Under the pieces are notes generated by a model that saw only the letters and a list, made by a program, of their open reading frames with translations, was not told the origin of the DNA and searched no databases. Source: Epibacterium sp. Ofav1-8 (lineage in GTDB: Bacteria > Pseudomonadota > Alphaproteobacteria > Rhodobacterales > Rhodobacteraceae). From it: a stretch of 64,000 nt of DNA. Shown here piece by piece: positions 1 through 11,405 of this stretch. Position numbers and translations under genes: made by a program. Location: NCBI RefSeq assembly GCF_022348185.1, contig NZ_JAKRFD010000001.1, positions 124,001 to 188,000 of the forward strand, given 5' to 3'. The stretch's first letter is position 1; each line of letters begins with the position of its first letter.

Positions 1-2
1 GC

Positions 3-434
3 GCTCTGAGCATCGATGTGGCGGGCGGAGAGCAGGACTGCGATCTCCAGCACTGGAAACGCATGATCGAGAACCGCGTGGTCGACATCATCCAGCCGGA
101 TATCCTCTATCTTGGCGGCATGGTGCGCAGCATGGATGTGGCGCGCATGGGCCACGCGGCGGGGCTGCCCTGCACGCCGCATGCGGCCAACCTGTCGCTG
201 GTGACGCTCTTCACCATGCATCTTTTGCGCGCGGTGCCCAATCCGGGCCGCTATCTGGAATTCTCCATCGAGGGGGACGACTACTACCCCTGGCAACGCG
301 AGCTGTTCGTGACTGATCCCTATCAGATCTCCGACGGTCAGGCGCAGGTCTCCGATGCCCCCGGCTGGGGGGTGGAGATCTGTCCCGAGTGGCTCGCCAA
401 ATCCACCTACACATGCAGCGAGGACGGCCAATGA
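3..434 (+). CDS. Mandelate racemase/muconate lactonizing enzyme family protein (enolase superfamily), 5'-truncated by window edge
   Basis: This is the C-terminal part of an enolase-superfamily enzyme. The frame is open from base 3, so the start lies outside the window. The segment carries the end of the barrel: an AGGE motif (usually the third metal-binding Glu), a following DIIQPD strand, and a PHAAN motif that matches the position of the catalytic His in the mandelate racemase subgroup. Enzymes of this type abstract a proton next to a carboxylate, as racemases, epimerases or sugar-acid dehydratases. The stop overlaps the start of the aldehyde dehydrogenase (ATGA), so the two are probably co-transcribed and belong to one catabolic route. 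The substrate cannot be told from this fragment. Confidence 0.85.
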   Translation, partial: ALSIDVAGGEQDCDLQHWKRMIENRVVDIIQPDILYLGGMVRSMDVARMGHAAGLPCTPHAANLSLVTLFTMHLLRAVPNPGRYLEFSIEGDDYYPWQRELFVTDPYQISDGQAQVSDAPGWGVEICPEWLAKSTYTCSEDGQ

Positions 435-1915
435 CTGCCGATCACCTGATTTCGACCTATTTTGCCACCGGCACCCTGCCGGACCTGCCCCGCGATCACT
501 TCATCGACGGGCAATTCGTGTCCCCCGCAGGCGGGGCCCGGATGCAAAGCTACGACCCCGGGCGCGCGGTGCCCTTTGGCGATTTTGCCGCGGGCACGGC
601 GGCGGATGTGGACCACGCGGTGCGCAGCGCCACCCGAGGCTTTGCGATCTGGCGCGAGACACCGCCGGCGCAGCGCTGCGCCATCCTGATGGAGGTGGCG
701 CGGCTGATACGGGCGGAGGCGGACCGGCTGGCGGTTGTCGAGAGCCTCGACAGCGGCAAGACGCTGGCCGAGGCGCAGGGCGACATCGCGGGCTCTGCCC
801 GGTTGTTCGAATATTACGCCGGTGCCGCGGACAAGCTCGACGGGCGCAGCGTCAATCTGGGCAATGACAATGCTGCCTTCACCCTGCGCGAACCGGTGGG
901 GGTCACCGCCCATATCGTGCCGTGGAACTATCCGACCTCGACCCTGGTGCGGGGCATTGCCCCGGCGCTGGCGGCGGGATGCTCGGCGGTGGTGAAACCG
1001 GCAGAGACCACGCCCTATACGGCGCTGATGATTGCCGAACTGCTGATCCGCGCCGGGGTTCCGGCGGGGGTGGTGAATGTGGTGACGGGCACGGGCCAGG
1101 AGGCCGGCGCGCCGCTGGTCCAGGATCCGCGCGTGCGCCACGTGACCTTTACCGGCTCGGTGGCAACCGGCGTCGGCGTGATGCAGGCGGTGGCGCCGAA
1201 TGTCACCGGCCTGACGCTGGAGCTGGGCGGAAAATCCCCGCTGGTGGCCTGCGCCGATGCCGACCCCGAGGCGGTGGCCGAGGGCGCACTCTGGGCGATC
1301 TTCTCCAATGCGGGCCAGATCTGTTCTGCGGGTTCGCGTCTGGTGATCCACCGCGACCTGCACGCGCCGGTGCTGGAGCGGCTGGTCGCCAAGGCGCAGG
1401 CGCTGCGGTTCGGGCATGGGCTGCGCAACGCCGACATGGGGGCGGTGAACTCGGACCGCCACCTGGCCGCCATCACCGCCCATCTCGACAGTGCCCGCGC
1501 CCGCGGGGCAGAGATCCTCTGCGGTGGCAACCCCGCCTGCGATCCCGACACCGGCACCGGCTGGTTCTTTGAACCGACGATCCTGGACCGGCTGCCGGCG
1601 GAGGATCCGGCGATCCAGCAGGAGATCTTTGGGCCGGTGCTTGGCGTGCAGGTCTTTGAGGATGAGGATCAGGCGATCGCGCTGGCCAATGGCACCGATT
1701 TTGCCCTGGCCGCCGGGATCTACACCCGGGACATTTCAACCGCGCTGCGCCTGTCACGCCGGATTGACGCCGGTCAGGTTACGGTCAATGACTATTGGGC
1801 CGGCGGCATCGAACTGCCCTTTGGCGGCAACCGTAAATCGGGTTTTGGCCGGGAAAAGGGTCTCGAAGGTCTCGATGCCTATACCCGGGCAAAGGCGATC
1901 ACGCTGTCGGTCTAG
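431..1915 (+). CDS. Aldehyde dehydrogenase family protein (betaine-aldehyde dehydrogenase-like)
   Basis: A 494-residue NAD(P)+-dependent aldehyde dehydrogenase of normal family length. Visible motifs are the cofactor-domain PWNYP segment, the FTGS nucleotide-binding loop, the general-base Glu in ELGGKSP, and the nucleophile Cys298 in the GQICSAG motif. The C-terminal PFGG-NRKSGFGRE block is typical of the superfamily. I chose the ATG at 431 because it overlaps the upstream stop as ATGA; a longer frame from 389 would run into the upstream gene. It probably oxidises an aldehyde made in the same pathway as the upstream enolase-superfamily enzyme. Betaine-aldehyde dehydrogenase is the closest generic name, but the substrate is not proven. 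Confidence 0.9.
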   Translation: MTADHLISTYFATGTLPDLPRDHFIDGQFVSPAGGARMQSYDPGRAVPFGDFAAGTAADVDHAVRSATRGFAIWRETPPAQRCAILMEVARLIRAEADRLAVVESLDSGKTLAEAQGDIAGSARLFEYYAGAADKLDGRSVNLGNDNAAFTLREPVGVTAHIVPWNYPTSTLVRGIAPALAAGCSAVVKPAETTPYTALMIAELLIRAGVPAGVVNVVTGTGQEAGAPLVQDPRVRHVTFTGSVATGVGVMQAVAPNVTGLTLELGGKSPLVACADADPEAVAEGALWAIFSNAGQICSAGSRLVIHRDLHAPVLERLVAKAQALRFGHGLRNADMGAVNSDRHLAAITAHLDSARARGAEILCGGNPACDPDTGTGWFFEPTILDRLPAEDPAIQQEIFGPVLGVQVFEDEDQAIALANGTDFALAAGIYTRDISTALRLSRRIDAGQVTVNDYWAGGIELPFGGNRKSGFGREKGLEGLDAYTRAKAITLSV

Positions 1916-2039
1916 CGCGCCGGAGCACAGATACCCGCCCGGAGGGTCCGGGCGGTGTCGGTCAGGGGCGGGGGCCGGGGCACATGCGTGTTTCGGCCCG
2001 ATCCACTGACAGAGGGCCCGATGGAAGAGGGGATGCCGC

Positions 2040-2954
2040 ATGTGGAGCCAAGTGCCGCCCTTGCAAAGCCTGAAGCTGTTTGATGCGGTCGCCCGCAGTC
2101 GGAGCATGACCCATGCCGCAGCCGAGGCGGGCATCTCGCAGTCTGCCGTCAGCCAGTCGATCCGGCAGCTGGAGGACTTCGTGCAGGTGCCGCTGCTGGA
2201 TCGCTCCTGCCGCCCGATGCAACTGACCGAGGAAGGCGCGTTGCTGCACCGGGCCTGTTTCGACACGCTGGGACGGCTGGCCGAGGTGGTCGAAGAACTG
2301 CGCCGCGCCGGGCAGGGCACCGATACCGTCACCCTGTCCTGCAATCTCGGGTTTGCCACCTATTGGCTGATGCCGCGCCTGAACGCCTTCAGTGTCGCCC
2401 ATCCCGAGATCACGGTGAATGTGATGGCCACGTTTCAGGGCGCGCCGGGGGTGCAGCCGGGGACGGATGTGGCGATCCGCTACGGCGATGGCGGCTGGAC
2501 TCAGGACGGCTGGGTCCTGTTGTTTCGCGAAACCATCGCGCCGGTCTGCGCGCCGCGCTACCTGGAGTGCGCCGGGGCCTTCTCCGGCCCCGAGGCGCTG
2601 GCGCGGCAGCGGTTGATCCATGTCTCGGGAACCGGCCCGGACTGGCCCGGCTGGGAGAGTTACTTCCGGCAGCTGGGCCATGCAAAGCCCGCCCTGCAAT
2701 GCCGGCTGCGCTTCAGCAACTACGTGCAGGCGGTCCAGACCGCATTGACCGGCGAGGGGGTCATGCTGGGCTGGCGTTCGGTGGCCGGGGATCTGCTGCG
2801 CACCGGGCAGCTCTGTGTCGCCGGGAGCAGACCCCTGCCGCAGGCCAGCGGCTATCACCTGCGCGCGGCCCCCGGCAGCGACCGGCGGGAGGCGGTGCAG
2901 GTCTTCCTTGACTGGCTGCGGACACAGGCAGCGGAAACCCCCGATCTGATCTAG
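2040..2954 (+). CDS. LysR family transcriptional regulator (GcvA-like)
   Basis: A 304-residue LysR-type regulator. The N-terminal winged helix-turn-helix (about residues 8-65) carries the motif MTHAAAEAGISQSAVSQSIR, followed by the linker helix and a periplasmic-binding-protein-like effector domain from about residue 90. The TYWLMPRLNAF segment is typical of the GcvA subgroup. It lies 124 bp downstream of the aldehyde dehydrogenase on the same strand, so it may regulate that catabolic operon; this is inferred from position only. The intervening bases 1916-2039 show no clear terminator. Confidence 0.88.
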   Translation: MWSQVPPLQSLKLFDAVARSRSMTHAAAEAGISQSAVSQSIRQLEDFVQVPLLDRSCRPMQLTEEGALLHRACFDTLGRLAEVVEELRRAGQGTDTVTLSCNLGFATYWLMPRLNAFSVAHPEITVNVMATFQGAPGVQPGTDVAIRYGDGGWTQDGWVLLFRETIAPVCAPRYLECAGAFSGPEALARQRLIHVSGTGPDWPGWESYFRQLGHAKPALQCRLRFSNYVQAVQTALTGEGVMLGWRSVAGDLLRTGQLCVAGSRPLPQASGYHLRAAPGSDRREAVQVFLDWLRTQAAETPDLI

Positions 2955-3013
2955 GGGCGCATATCCAGCCTGGGCGCACCCCCGGCGTAGTCGCTCGGGG
3001 CGCGGGACAGCGG

Positions 3014-3553
3014 TCAGAGGTTGGGACGGATGAAACCGTTGATGGGGTAGACGCTGCCAAAGGCTCCGGGATTGCTCTCCAGCCGCACCTTGGACCAGTC
3101 GTTGTTTTCCGACACATCGACAACCGCCATGCCCAGCGACACCTTATTGCGGTGCCAATTGGCGTGATCCACCCGCAGCATCCGCTCGTTCACCAGTTCG
3201 GACACCACCGCCACATGGCCCAGCGGCATCGACCGGGTGGCGCTGAATGCCATGACCGCGCCGACGCTGGGGGAGCTGCCGACGTCAAACGCGCTCTGTG
3301 CCTGTCCCCACCAGGTGCGGGCATTGCCGCGGATCTCGACACCGGAGAGATTGCGCGCAAAGGGCACGCACCAGACCCGTGCCCCTCGGGCGCGCAGGGA
3401 TTCCGCTTCGCGCATGGCAAAGTCGCGCCGCAGCGGGTCGATCTGGCTACCGCTGTCCGGCCGCGTTCCGCAGGCGGTCACAGCCAGCGTCGCAACAAGC
3501 AAAAGCACACTCAAACAGGGGTTCAGGCGGGGCGCGCCAGCGTAGCGTTTCAA
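3014..3553 (-). CDS. CHAP domain-containing lipoprotein
   Basis: About 179 residues if translation starts at the TTG at 3553. That start puts a lipoprotein signal peptide at the N-terminus: a KRYAG n-region, then the hydrophobic stretch LSVLLLVATLAV, and the lipobox VTAC. The C-terminal half is a CHAP (cysteine/histidine-dependent amidohydrolase/peptidase) domain, with Cys in WCVPFAR, His in GHVAVV and a polar residue in HANW. CHAP enzymes cleave peptidoglycan peptides or amides, so this is probably a periplasmic or outer-membrane-anchored wall hydrolase. The open frame runs on to 3823, but that extension is arginine-rich, has no ATG near the signal peptide and looks non-coding. The ribosome site before the TTG is weak, so the start is uncertain. 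Confidence 0.75.
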   Translation of the reverse strand: MKRYAGAPRLNPCLSVLLLVATLAVTACGTRPDSGSQIDPLRRDFAMREAESLRARGARVWCVPFARNLSGVEIRGNARTWWGQAQSAFDVGSSPSVGAVMAFSATRSMPLGHVAVVSELVNERMLRVDHANWHRNKVSLGMAVVDVSENNDWSKVRLESNPGAFGSVYPINGFIRPNL

Positions 3554-3903
3554 CAATGTCCCAAGGATCTTTTTTCGGTTTCGTGATTGCGCGAAACATT
3601 CTGTCAGAAATCCGTGTCTGCCAACCCTGCGGTGCCGGGCAGGCAAAAAACCGCCTAGGTTCCGGGGTCTGGAGGCTTTGCCGCGCCGCCCCCGGGCGCG
3701 CATCGCGCGATATTGCCTGTTTTCCACGGGCCGGACACCGGGTCCGGCGGCGCCGGATAGGATGCATTTGCGCTTTGCGGCAGCTTGCGAGGGGGAGGCA
3801 ATCTGCATACATAGGTATACCAAGCGACTTGATTCGGCGCGCGTCCCTGGCGGCGCGCGTCGTCGTTCAAGCCAGTTCGGATACCAAACGCAGCGAGATA
3901 GAC
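3554..3903. other. Intergenic region between CHAP lipoprotein and acnB
   Basis: This divergent promoter region is about 350 bp long. It contains a 7-bp hairpin (GCCGGAC 3730-3736 / GTCCGGC 3742-3748) and an 8-bp palindrome GGTATACC at 3814-3821 inside an AT-richer patch. The palindrome resembles GntR-family operators. acnB has only a weak purine-rich ribosome site. I see no coding frame with plausible codon use here. Confidence 0.6.
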
Positions 3904-6693
<2,790 letters not shown>

Positions 6694-6722
6694 GGCGTAG
6701 CACCGCAACGGGCGCAACAGTC

Positions 6723-6752
6723 AAGGGCGGCGTGGGAGACCAGGCCGCCCTT
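6723..6752. terminator. Bidirectional terminator between acnB and histidine kinase gene
   Basis: The stem AAGGGCGGC (6723-6731) pairs with GCCGCCCTT (6744-6752) around a 12-nt loop and is followed by TTTCTGC. It lies between two convergent genes, so it can serve both. Confidence 0.8.
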
Positions 6753-6796
6753 TCTGCATCCGGTCACCGGGTGTTTGCGATCTCTGGCCAGCGGGC

Positions 6797-9310
6797 TCAT
6801 CCCGCCACGATCACCTCGCGCAGCCGGGCCAGGGTCACCGGCTTGCCGATCACCGCCAAGCCAGCGACATCGGCAAGTTCGCGCGGGGGGCGGGCGACCT
6901 TGCGGGTGGACATGAGCACAAGCTGGCATCCGGCGTGCCGGTCGCGGGCACTGCGCAGGATGTCCCAACCCGATGCGCCATCCTCCAGGTTGAGGTCGCT
7001 GAGCACCAGATCCAGATCCGAACGCCGCTGCACGTCCAACAGTCCGGCGGCATGGCTTCCGGCGCGGGCAACCTCAAAACCGAGGTCCTCCAGCGCCTGC
7101 GCCGCGGCGGCCAATGCGGTGGGGTCGTCATCCACAACCAGCGCCCGGCGCGCGCCTGATGGCGGATCGGCGGAGGTCGGGGCGTCGGCAAGCGGCGGAA
7201 ACCGCAGGGTGATCGTGGTGCCCTGATCCTCCCCCGATGTGCGCGAGTGGAGCAGAAGCTGACCGCCGGACTGGTGCACAAACCCGTCGACCATCGACAA
7301 TCCCAGACCGGTGCCGCTGCCATCATCGCGGTGGGTGAAAAACGGCTCCGTCGCCCGCCGCAGGACCTCGGGCGCCATGCCGCATCCGCTGTCGCGGATC
7401 GTCACCTCCGCGCCGCCGTCCCGGTCCTGCTCCACGGCAACCCGGATGCTGCCGGTCTCGGCGATCGCCTGCCCGGCGTTGACGCAAAGATTCAATACGG
7501 CGCTTTCCAGCTGGCCCGGGTCCACCAGGGCCAGAACGGGTGTCTCGGGCACATCGAACTCCAGCGCGACGCGTTCGGGCAGCGCCATTTCCAGCAGGTC
7601 GGCCATGCCGGTCATCAGCAGGCCCACATCGGTCACCTGCGGTTCCAGATGCTGCTTGCGGGCAAAGGCCAGCAACCGCTCCGTCAGCGACACGCCCAGA
7701 TCGACCGCCGACCCGATACGGGCCCGGAAATGGCCCGCCTGATCGGGGTCTGCGGTTTCCAGCAGGTGCAGGTTGCCCGAGATGCTGGACAGGATATTGC
7801 CAAAATCATGCGCGACCTCGCCGGTCACCTTGCCCAGCGTTTCGACCCGGCGGATCTCTTCGAGCCGTTCGTCGATGCGTTTGCGTTCGGTGGTTTCCGA
7901 CAGCAGCCAGACCGTGCCGCCATCCGGCAGCGGCGAGTGGCGCAGCTCCAGCACGTGGCCGGAGGCATCGGTGAATTCCTCGAACCCGCCACGGTCGCCG
8001 GGGCCTGTCTGCCGGGCGAAGGCGGAGCGTTCGATCAGCGCCTGCATGGTCTCGGTGGTTTCCGTCCCCGGCGTCATGTCCGCTGGCGGCAGCCGCAACA
8101 GCGCCCGCAGATTGTCGTTCTCCGCCTCGATGCCGCCATGTGGGGCGGTTATGGCGACACCGTCCTTGATGTTGCGGAACACCCGGGAAAACAGCGCGTT
8201 CTGGCGCCGGATCTCGCTGGTGCGGCGGTCGAGCTTGCGGGCATTCTCGCGGAACACCTGAAAGGCGGCAAACAGCTGGCCGATCTCGTCGTCAGAGACC
8301 CGGGCGCGCGGCAGGTCGCTGCGATGGTCCCCGGCGGCAAGTCGGCGCATCGCATCGGCGATCCGGCGCAGGTTGCGGGCCACATAGCGCGACACATAGG
8401 CCGAGGAGGTGATCGCGACCAGCAGGCTGGCCAGGGTCAGCGCCAGAAAGGAATTCTTGGCCAGGCCCAGGTTGTCGGAGGTCTCGGCGCGGGCCTGACT
8501 CAACCGGGCCTCGGCCTGCGCGACCTTGCCTTCGGCATAGGTGGAAATGCGCGCGGTTTCCTGGCGAATGCGGAACAGGGCGTTTTCGGCATCCAGCTGC
8601 GCGGCAATCTCGCGATGTTTCAGGGCAAACAGCGTGTCGCTGCGCCGGAGCGCGGTCTGGATCTCGTCAAAGGTCGGCTGGTGAACCGGTAGCAGCTGTG
8701 CCTCGACCCGGTCGCGCACCGTCCGATACCGCCGGGTGAATTCGCCCAGCTCGATCAGCGCTTCGGCGCGCCCGGCGCTGATGGCGCTGGCGGTCAGCTG
8801 TTGCAGTTCGGCCCAGACCTCGCGCTCCGCCAGCGGCAGCGCCCTGTCGCCGGACCGCCGCCGGACCCGGCTGTTCAGGCGCTGCATGTCGCGGTCGATC
8901 GCCGTCAGATCCGCCTTGCGCGCCGCCTGCGGCACCAGCGCCGTGGTCAGGTCGTCAATGGCCAGGCTGAGGCGGGCCAGCGGCAGATCAAGGGCCGGAT
9001 CGGCCGCGGCATGCCGGGCGATCTGGGCCAGGTTGTCGCGCACGCTCTGTGCCTCCTGCTCCAGCTGGAACGGCGGGAACAGCGCATAGAGAAACGGCGC
9101 CGAGGTCGCCAGCTCGGCAGCCTCGCGCGACAGGTCCAGCGCATCGGAGACCTCGGCAAGCGTGTCCTGATGAAGCACGTTCATCCACAGTTCGGTCCGG
9201 TTCAGCACCCGCATGCCGATCAGGCTGACCAGCAGGATCAGCCCGAACAGGACCGCGATCGCGGCAGAGAGCCGGACCCGGACGCTGAGACGGGAGAGGC
9301 CGGAGATCAC
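6797..9310 (-). CDS. Hybrid sensor histidine kinase/response regulator (TorS-like architecture)
   Basis: An 837-residue hybrid kinase. The order is: a transmembrane helix (about 14-34); a long periplasmic helical sensor domain (about 40-285); a second transmembrane helix (about 290-310); HAMP (about 310-365); a PAS-like domain (about 375-480); HisKA with the phospho-acceptor His501 in VAHDFGN; HATPase with GCGMAP and GTGLGLSM; and a receiver with Asp772 (LSDLNL), Ser in MSTR and Lys in GKP. It starts with GTG 3 bp after the response-regulator stop, so the two are translationally coupled. No separate Hpt domain is visible after the receiver. The ligand is unknown. The large helical periplasmic domain and the neighbouring phnD suggest that a PhnD-like binding protein could be its input, by analogy with TorT/TorS. 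Confidence 0.87.
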   Translation of the reverse strand: MISGLSRLSVRVRLSAAIAVLFGLILLVSLIGMRVLNRTELWMNVLHQDTLAEVSDALDLSREAAELATSAPFLYALFPPFQLEQEAQSVRDNLAQIARHAAADPALDLPLARLSLAIDDLTTALVPQAARKADLTAIDRDMQRLNSRVRRRSGDRALPLAEREVWAELQQLTASAISAGRAEALIELGEFTRRYRTVRDRVEAQLLPVHQPTFDEIQTALRRSDTLFALKHREIAAQLDAENALFRIRQETARISTYAEGKVAQAEARLSQARAETSDNLGLAKNSFLALTLASLLVAITSSAYVSRYVARNLRRIADAMRRLAAGDHRSDLPRARVSDDEIGQLFAAFQVFRENARKLDRRTSEIRRQNALFSRVFRNIKDGVAITAPHGGIEAENDNLRALLRLPPADMTPGTETTETMQALIERSAFARQTGPGDRGGFEEFTDASGHVLELRHSPLPDGGTVWLLSETTERKRIDERLEEIRRVETLGKVTGEVAHDFGNILSSISGNLHLLETADPDQAGHFRARIGSAVDLGVSLTERLLAFARKQHLEPQVTDVGLLMTGMADLLEMALPERVALEFDVPETPVLALVDPGQLESAVLNLCVNAGQAIAETGSIRVAVEQDRDGGAEVTIRDSGCGMAPEVLRRATEPFFTHRDDGSGTGLGLSMVDGFVHQSGGQLLLHSRTSGEDQGTTITLRFPPLADAPTSADPPSGARRALVVDDDPTALAAAAQALEDLGFEVARAGSHAAGLLDVQRRSDLDLVLSDLNLEDGASGWDILRSARDRHAGCQLVLMSTRKVARPPRELADVAGLAVIGKPVTLARLREVIVAG

Positions 9311-9313
9311 GCT

Positions 9314-10036
9314 TCAGCCCGCCGACAGGTGAAAGATATAGCCCTGCGCGCGCCGGGTCTGCAGATGTACCGGCTTTGACGGCACCGCCTCGATCTTGCG
9401 GCGCAGGCGCAGGATCAGCACGTCGATGGTCCGGTCCACATAGCGCTGCATGTCCGACCCCAGCTCCTCCAGAAGCTCCGGGCGCGGGACCACCCGATCC
9501 GGATTGCGGGCAAAATACTCCAGCAGGCGGTATTCGGCGTTGGTCAGCGGGATTTCCTCGCCCGCGCCATCCAGCAACCGGCGCGACTGCACATCGAGAC
9601 ACATATCGCCAAAGCGGATCGCCTGCCCCGGTGCGGCGCTGGGGCGGGCGGTGCCGTGGCCATAGCGGCGCAGCACGGCGCGGATGCGGGCGACCAGTTC
9701 GCGCGGATTGAACGGTTTGATCATGTAGTCATCGGCGCCGGTCTCCAGCCCGATGATCTTGTCGATTTCGTCGCCGACGCCGGTCAGCATCACGATCGGG
9801 ATCTCGTAGCGTTCGCGGATATGGATCGCCAGCGTCAGACCGGATTCCCCGCGCAGGCGCAGGTCGATCAGCGCCAGGTCCACCGGCGGCGGATCGCCGA
9901 GCGCGTGAAAGGCGGGAATGTCGGCGCAGCAGACGGCGTCAAACCCGCTGTCCCGCATCAGCGCAGAGAGCGTATCGCGCACATTGGGATCGTCATCCAC
10001 AATCGCGATCAGCGGCTCGGTCCGGCCTGCCATCAT
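9314..10036 (-). CDS. OmpR-family response regulator
   Basis: A 240-residue two-domain regulator. The receiver domain (about 1-125) has acidic residues in IVDDDP, phospho-acceptor Asp58 in LIDLRL, Thr in MLTG and Lys in IKPF. The OmpR/PhoB winged-helix DNA-binding domain (about 140-235) has the LTNAEYRLLEYFARNP and VDVLILRLRRK-like segments. ATG at 10036, or ATG at 10033 directly after it, is preceded by a strong GGAGGAGGG site. It is paired with the kinase downstream and diverges from phnD, so the shared 254-bp region is the natural place for its operators. Confidence 0.92.
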   Translation of the reverse strand: MMAGRTEPLIAIVDDDPNVRDTLSALMRDSGFDAVCCADIPAFHALGDPPPVDLALIDLRLRGESGLTLAIHIRERYEIPIVMLTGVGDEIDKIIGLETGADDYMIKPFNPRELVARIRAVLRRYGHGTARPSAAPGQAIRFGDMCLDVQSRRLLDGAGEEIPLTNAEYRLLEYFARNPDRVVPRPELLEELGSDMQRYVDRTIDVLILRLRRKIEAVPSKPVHLQTRRAQGYIFHLSAG

Positions 10037-10150
10037 GCAACCCTCCTCCTGTCACATCCGCGGCGTCCGGGGCGTCCTGCACGGACCGCCCCTGTCCTCA
10101 GTGTCGCAAACGGGGGCCGAGTTTAAGGGGATATGGCGGCGATTGTAATA

Positions 10151-10191
10151 CTGTTAACATGAATCCCGCATTCCGGCTGTTTCATTAACAG
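10151..10191. promoter_or_regulatory. Candidate operator pair between response regulator gene and phnD
   Basis: Two similar elements occur 26 bp apart: CTGTTAACATGAAT (10151-10164) and CTGTTTCATTAACAG (10177-10191). The second is itself an inverted repeat (CTGTT-N5-AACAG). The outer CTGTTAA and TTAACAG also pair with each other. They sit in an AT-rich patch and loosely recall the CTGTTCATAT boxes of TorR. The link to the divergent regulator is inferred. Confidence 0.45.
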
Positions 10192-10290
10192 AACGCGGCT
10201 CGCATCGCCGCCCGCGCCGCTCCTATCGTCGGGGTGTCAGCGCCTGGACCACCGGGGATGTTTCCGGCAGGCGTATCAAGGGAGGATACC

Positions 10291-11271
10291 ATGACACAGC
10301 TATTTACCCGTGCCGCAACGGCACTGGGCGTTCTGTCGCTGAGCGCATTTGCAGCCGCCGCCGACGACTGCGCCAACCGTGGCGCGCTCGATGCGCTTTA
10401 CTGCGATGCCAATGGCGATCTGGTGGCGGACACGCCCAGCGATCCGGCAGAGCTGAGCAACCCCGACACGCTGGTCTTTGCCTATACCCCGGTCGAGGAC
10501 CCGGCGGTCTATGCCGACATCTGGGAGCCGTTCATCGCGCATCTGGAAGAGACCACGGGCAAGGACGTGCAGTTCTTTGCGGTGCAGTCCAACTCTGCCG
10601 AGGTCGAGGCGATGCGTTCGGGGCGTCTGCATGTGGCGGGCTTCTCCACCGGCCCGACGCCCTTTGCGGTGAACCTCGCCGGTGCCGTGCCCTTTGCCAT
10701 CATGGGCGCCGAGGACGGCCAGTTCGGCTACAAGCTTCAGGTCTTTACCCAGGCCGACAGCGACATCAAGGAAGTGAAGGACCTGGCCGGTCGCCGTGTG
10801 GCACATACCTCGCCGACCTCCAACTCCGGCAACCAGGCGCCGCGCGCGCTGTTCCCGGACCTCGGCGTCGAGCCTGACAAGGATTACGAGGTGATCTATT
10901 CCGGCTCGCACGACCAGTCGATGCTGGGTGTGGTCGCGGGCGACTACGATGCGGCGCCGGTTGCCTCCGAAGTGGTGGACCGCATGGCGGAACGCGGGCT
11001 CTATGATACCGCCGACGTGCGCAAGATCTGGGAGAGCGATCCGTTCCCGACCACCTCCTTCACCCTGGCCCACAACCTCGACCCCGAGCTGGCGGACAAG
11101 ATCAAGGAGGCCTTCTTCTCCTTTGATTTCGAGGGCACCAAACTGGGCGAAGAGTTCGACGGCGTGAGCAAGTTCGTTCCGATCACCTACAAGGATCAAT
11201 GGGCGGTGATCCGTCAGATCCAGAAGTCCAACGGCGTGGAATACACCCCGCAGGGCCTCGCCGGGAACTGA
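10291..11271 (+). CDS. phnD: Phosphate/phosphonate/phosphite-type ABC transporter substrate-binding protein
   Basis: A 326-residue periplasmic binding protein of the PhnD family (type II fold). A signal peptide covers roughly residues 1-23, ending AFAAAA. The mature protein shows PhnD features: VFAYTPVEDPAVY near the start, GRLHVAGFSTGP, and the ligand-loop segment HTSPTSNSGNQAPR. ATG at 10291 follows a GGAGG site at 10281; the open frame from 10234 is not needed. It is the first gene of phnD-phnC-phnE-phnE. No C-P lyase gene is nearby, so the ligand might be a phosphonate, phosphite or another small oxyanion. Confidence 0.92.
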   Translation: MTQLFTRAATALGVLSLSAFAAAADDCANRGALDALYCDANGDLVADTPSDPAELSNPDTLVFAYTPVEDPAVYADIWEPFIAHLEETTGKDVQFFAVQSNSAEVEAMRSGRLHVAGFSTGPTPFAVNLAGAVPFAIMGAEDGQFGYKLQVFTQADSDIKEVKDLAGRRVAHTSPTSNSGNQAPRALFPDLGVEPDKDYEVIYSGSHDQSMLGVVAGDYDAAPVASEVVDRMAERGLYDTADVRKIWESDPFPTTSFTLAHNLDPELADKIKEAFFSFDFEGTKLGEEFDGVSKFVPITYKDQWAVIRQIQKSNGVEYTPQGLAGN

Positions 11272-11290
11272 TCCCACCCCATTCGAAACA

Positions 11291-11323
11291 GCCCGGTCAG
11301 CATTGGTCTGGCCGGGCGCTTTT
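11291..11323 (+). terminator. Terminator/attenuator between phnD and phnC
   Basis: GCCCGGTCAG (11291-11300) pairs with CTGGCCGGGC (11308-11317) with one G-U pair and a 7-nt loop, and TTTT follows at 11320. It would let the binding-protein mRNA outnumber that of the membrane components. Confidence 0.65.
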
Positions 11324-11405
11324 CGCGGCCTCCCGTGCGTCTCTGCCCCCTGTGCCAGAGGGCATCGCGGCAGAGGCAGGGCCGCGCTATGTCCCGGAGA
11401 CCGTC

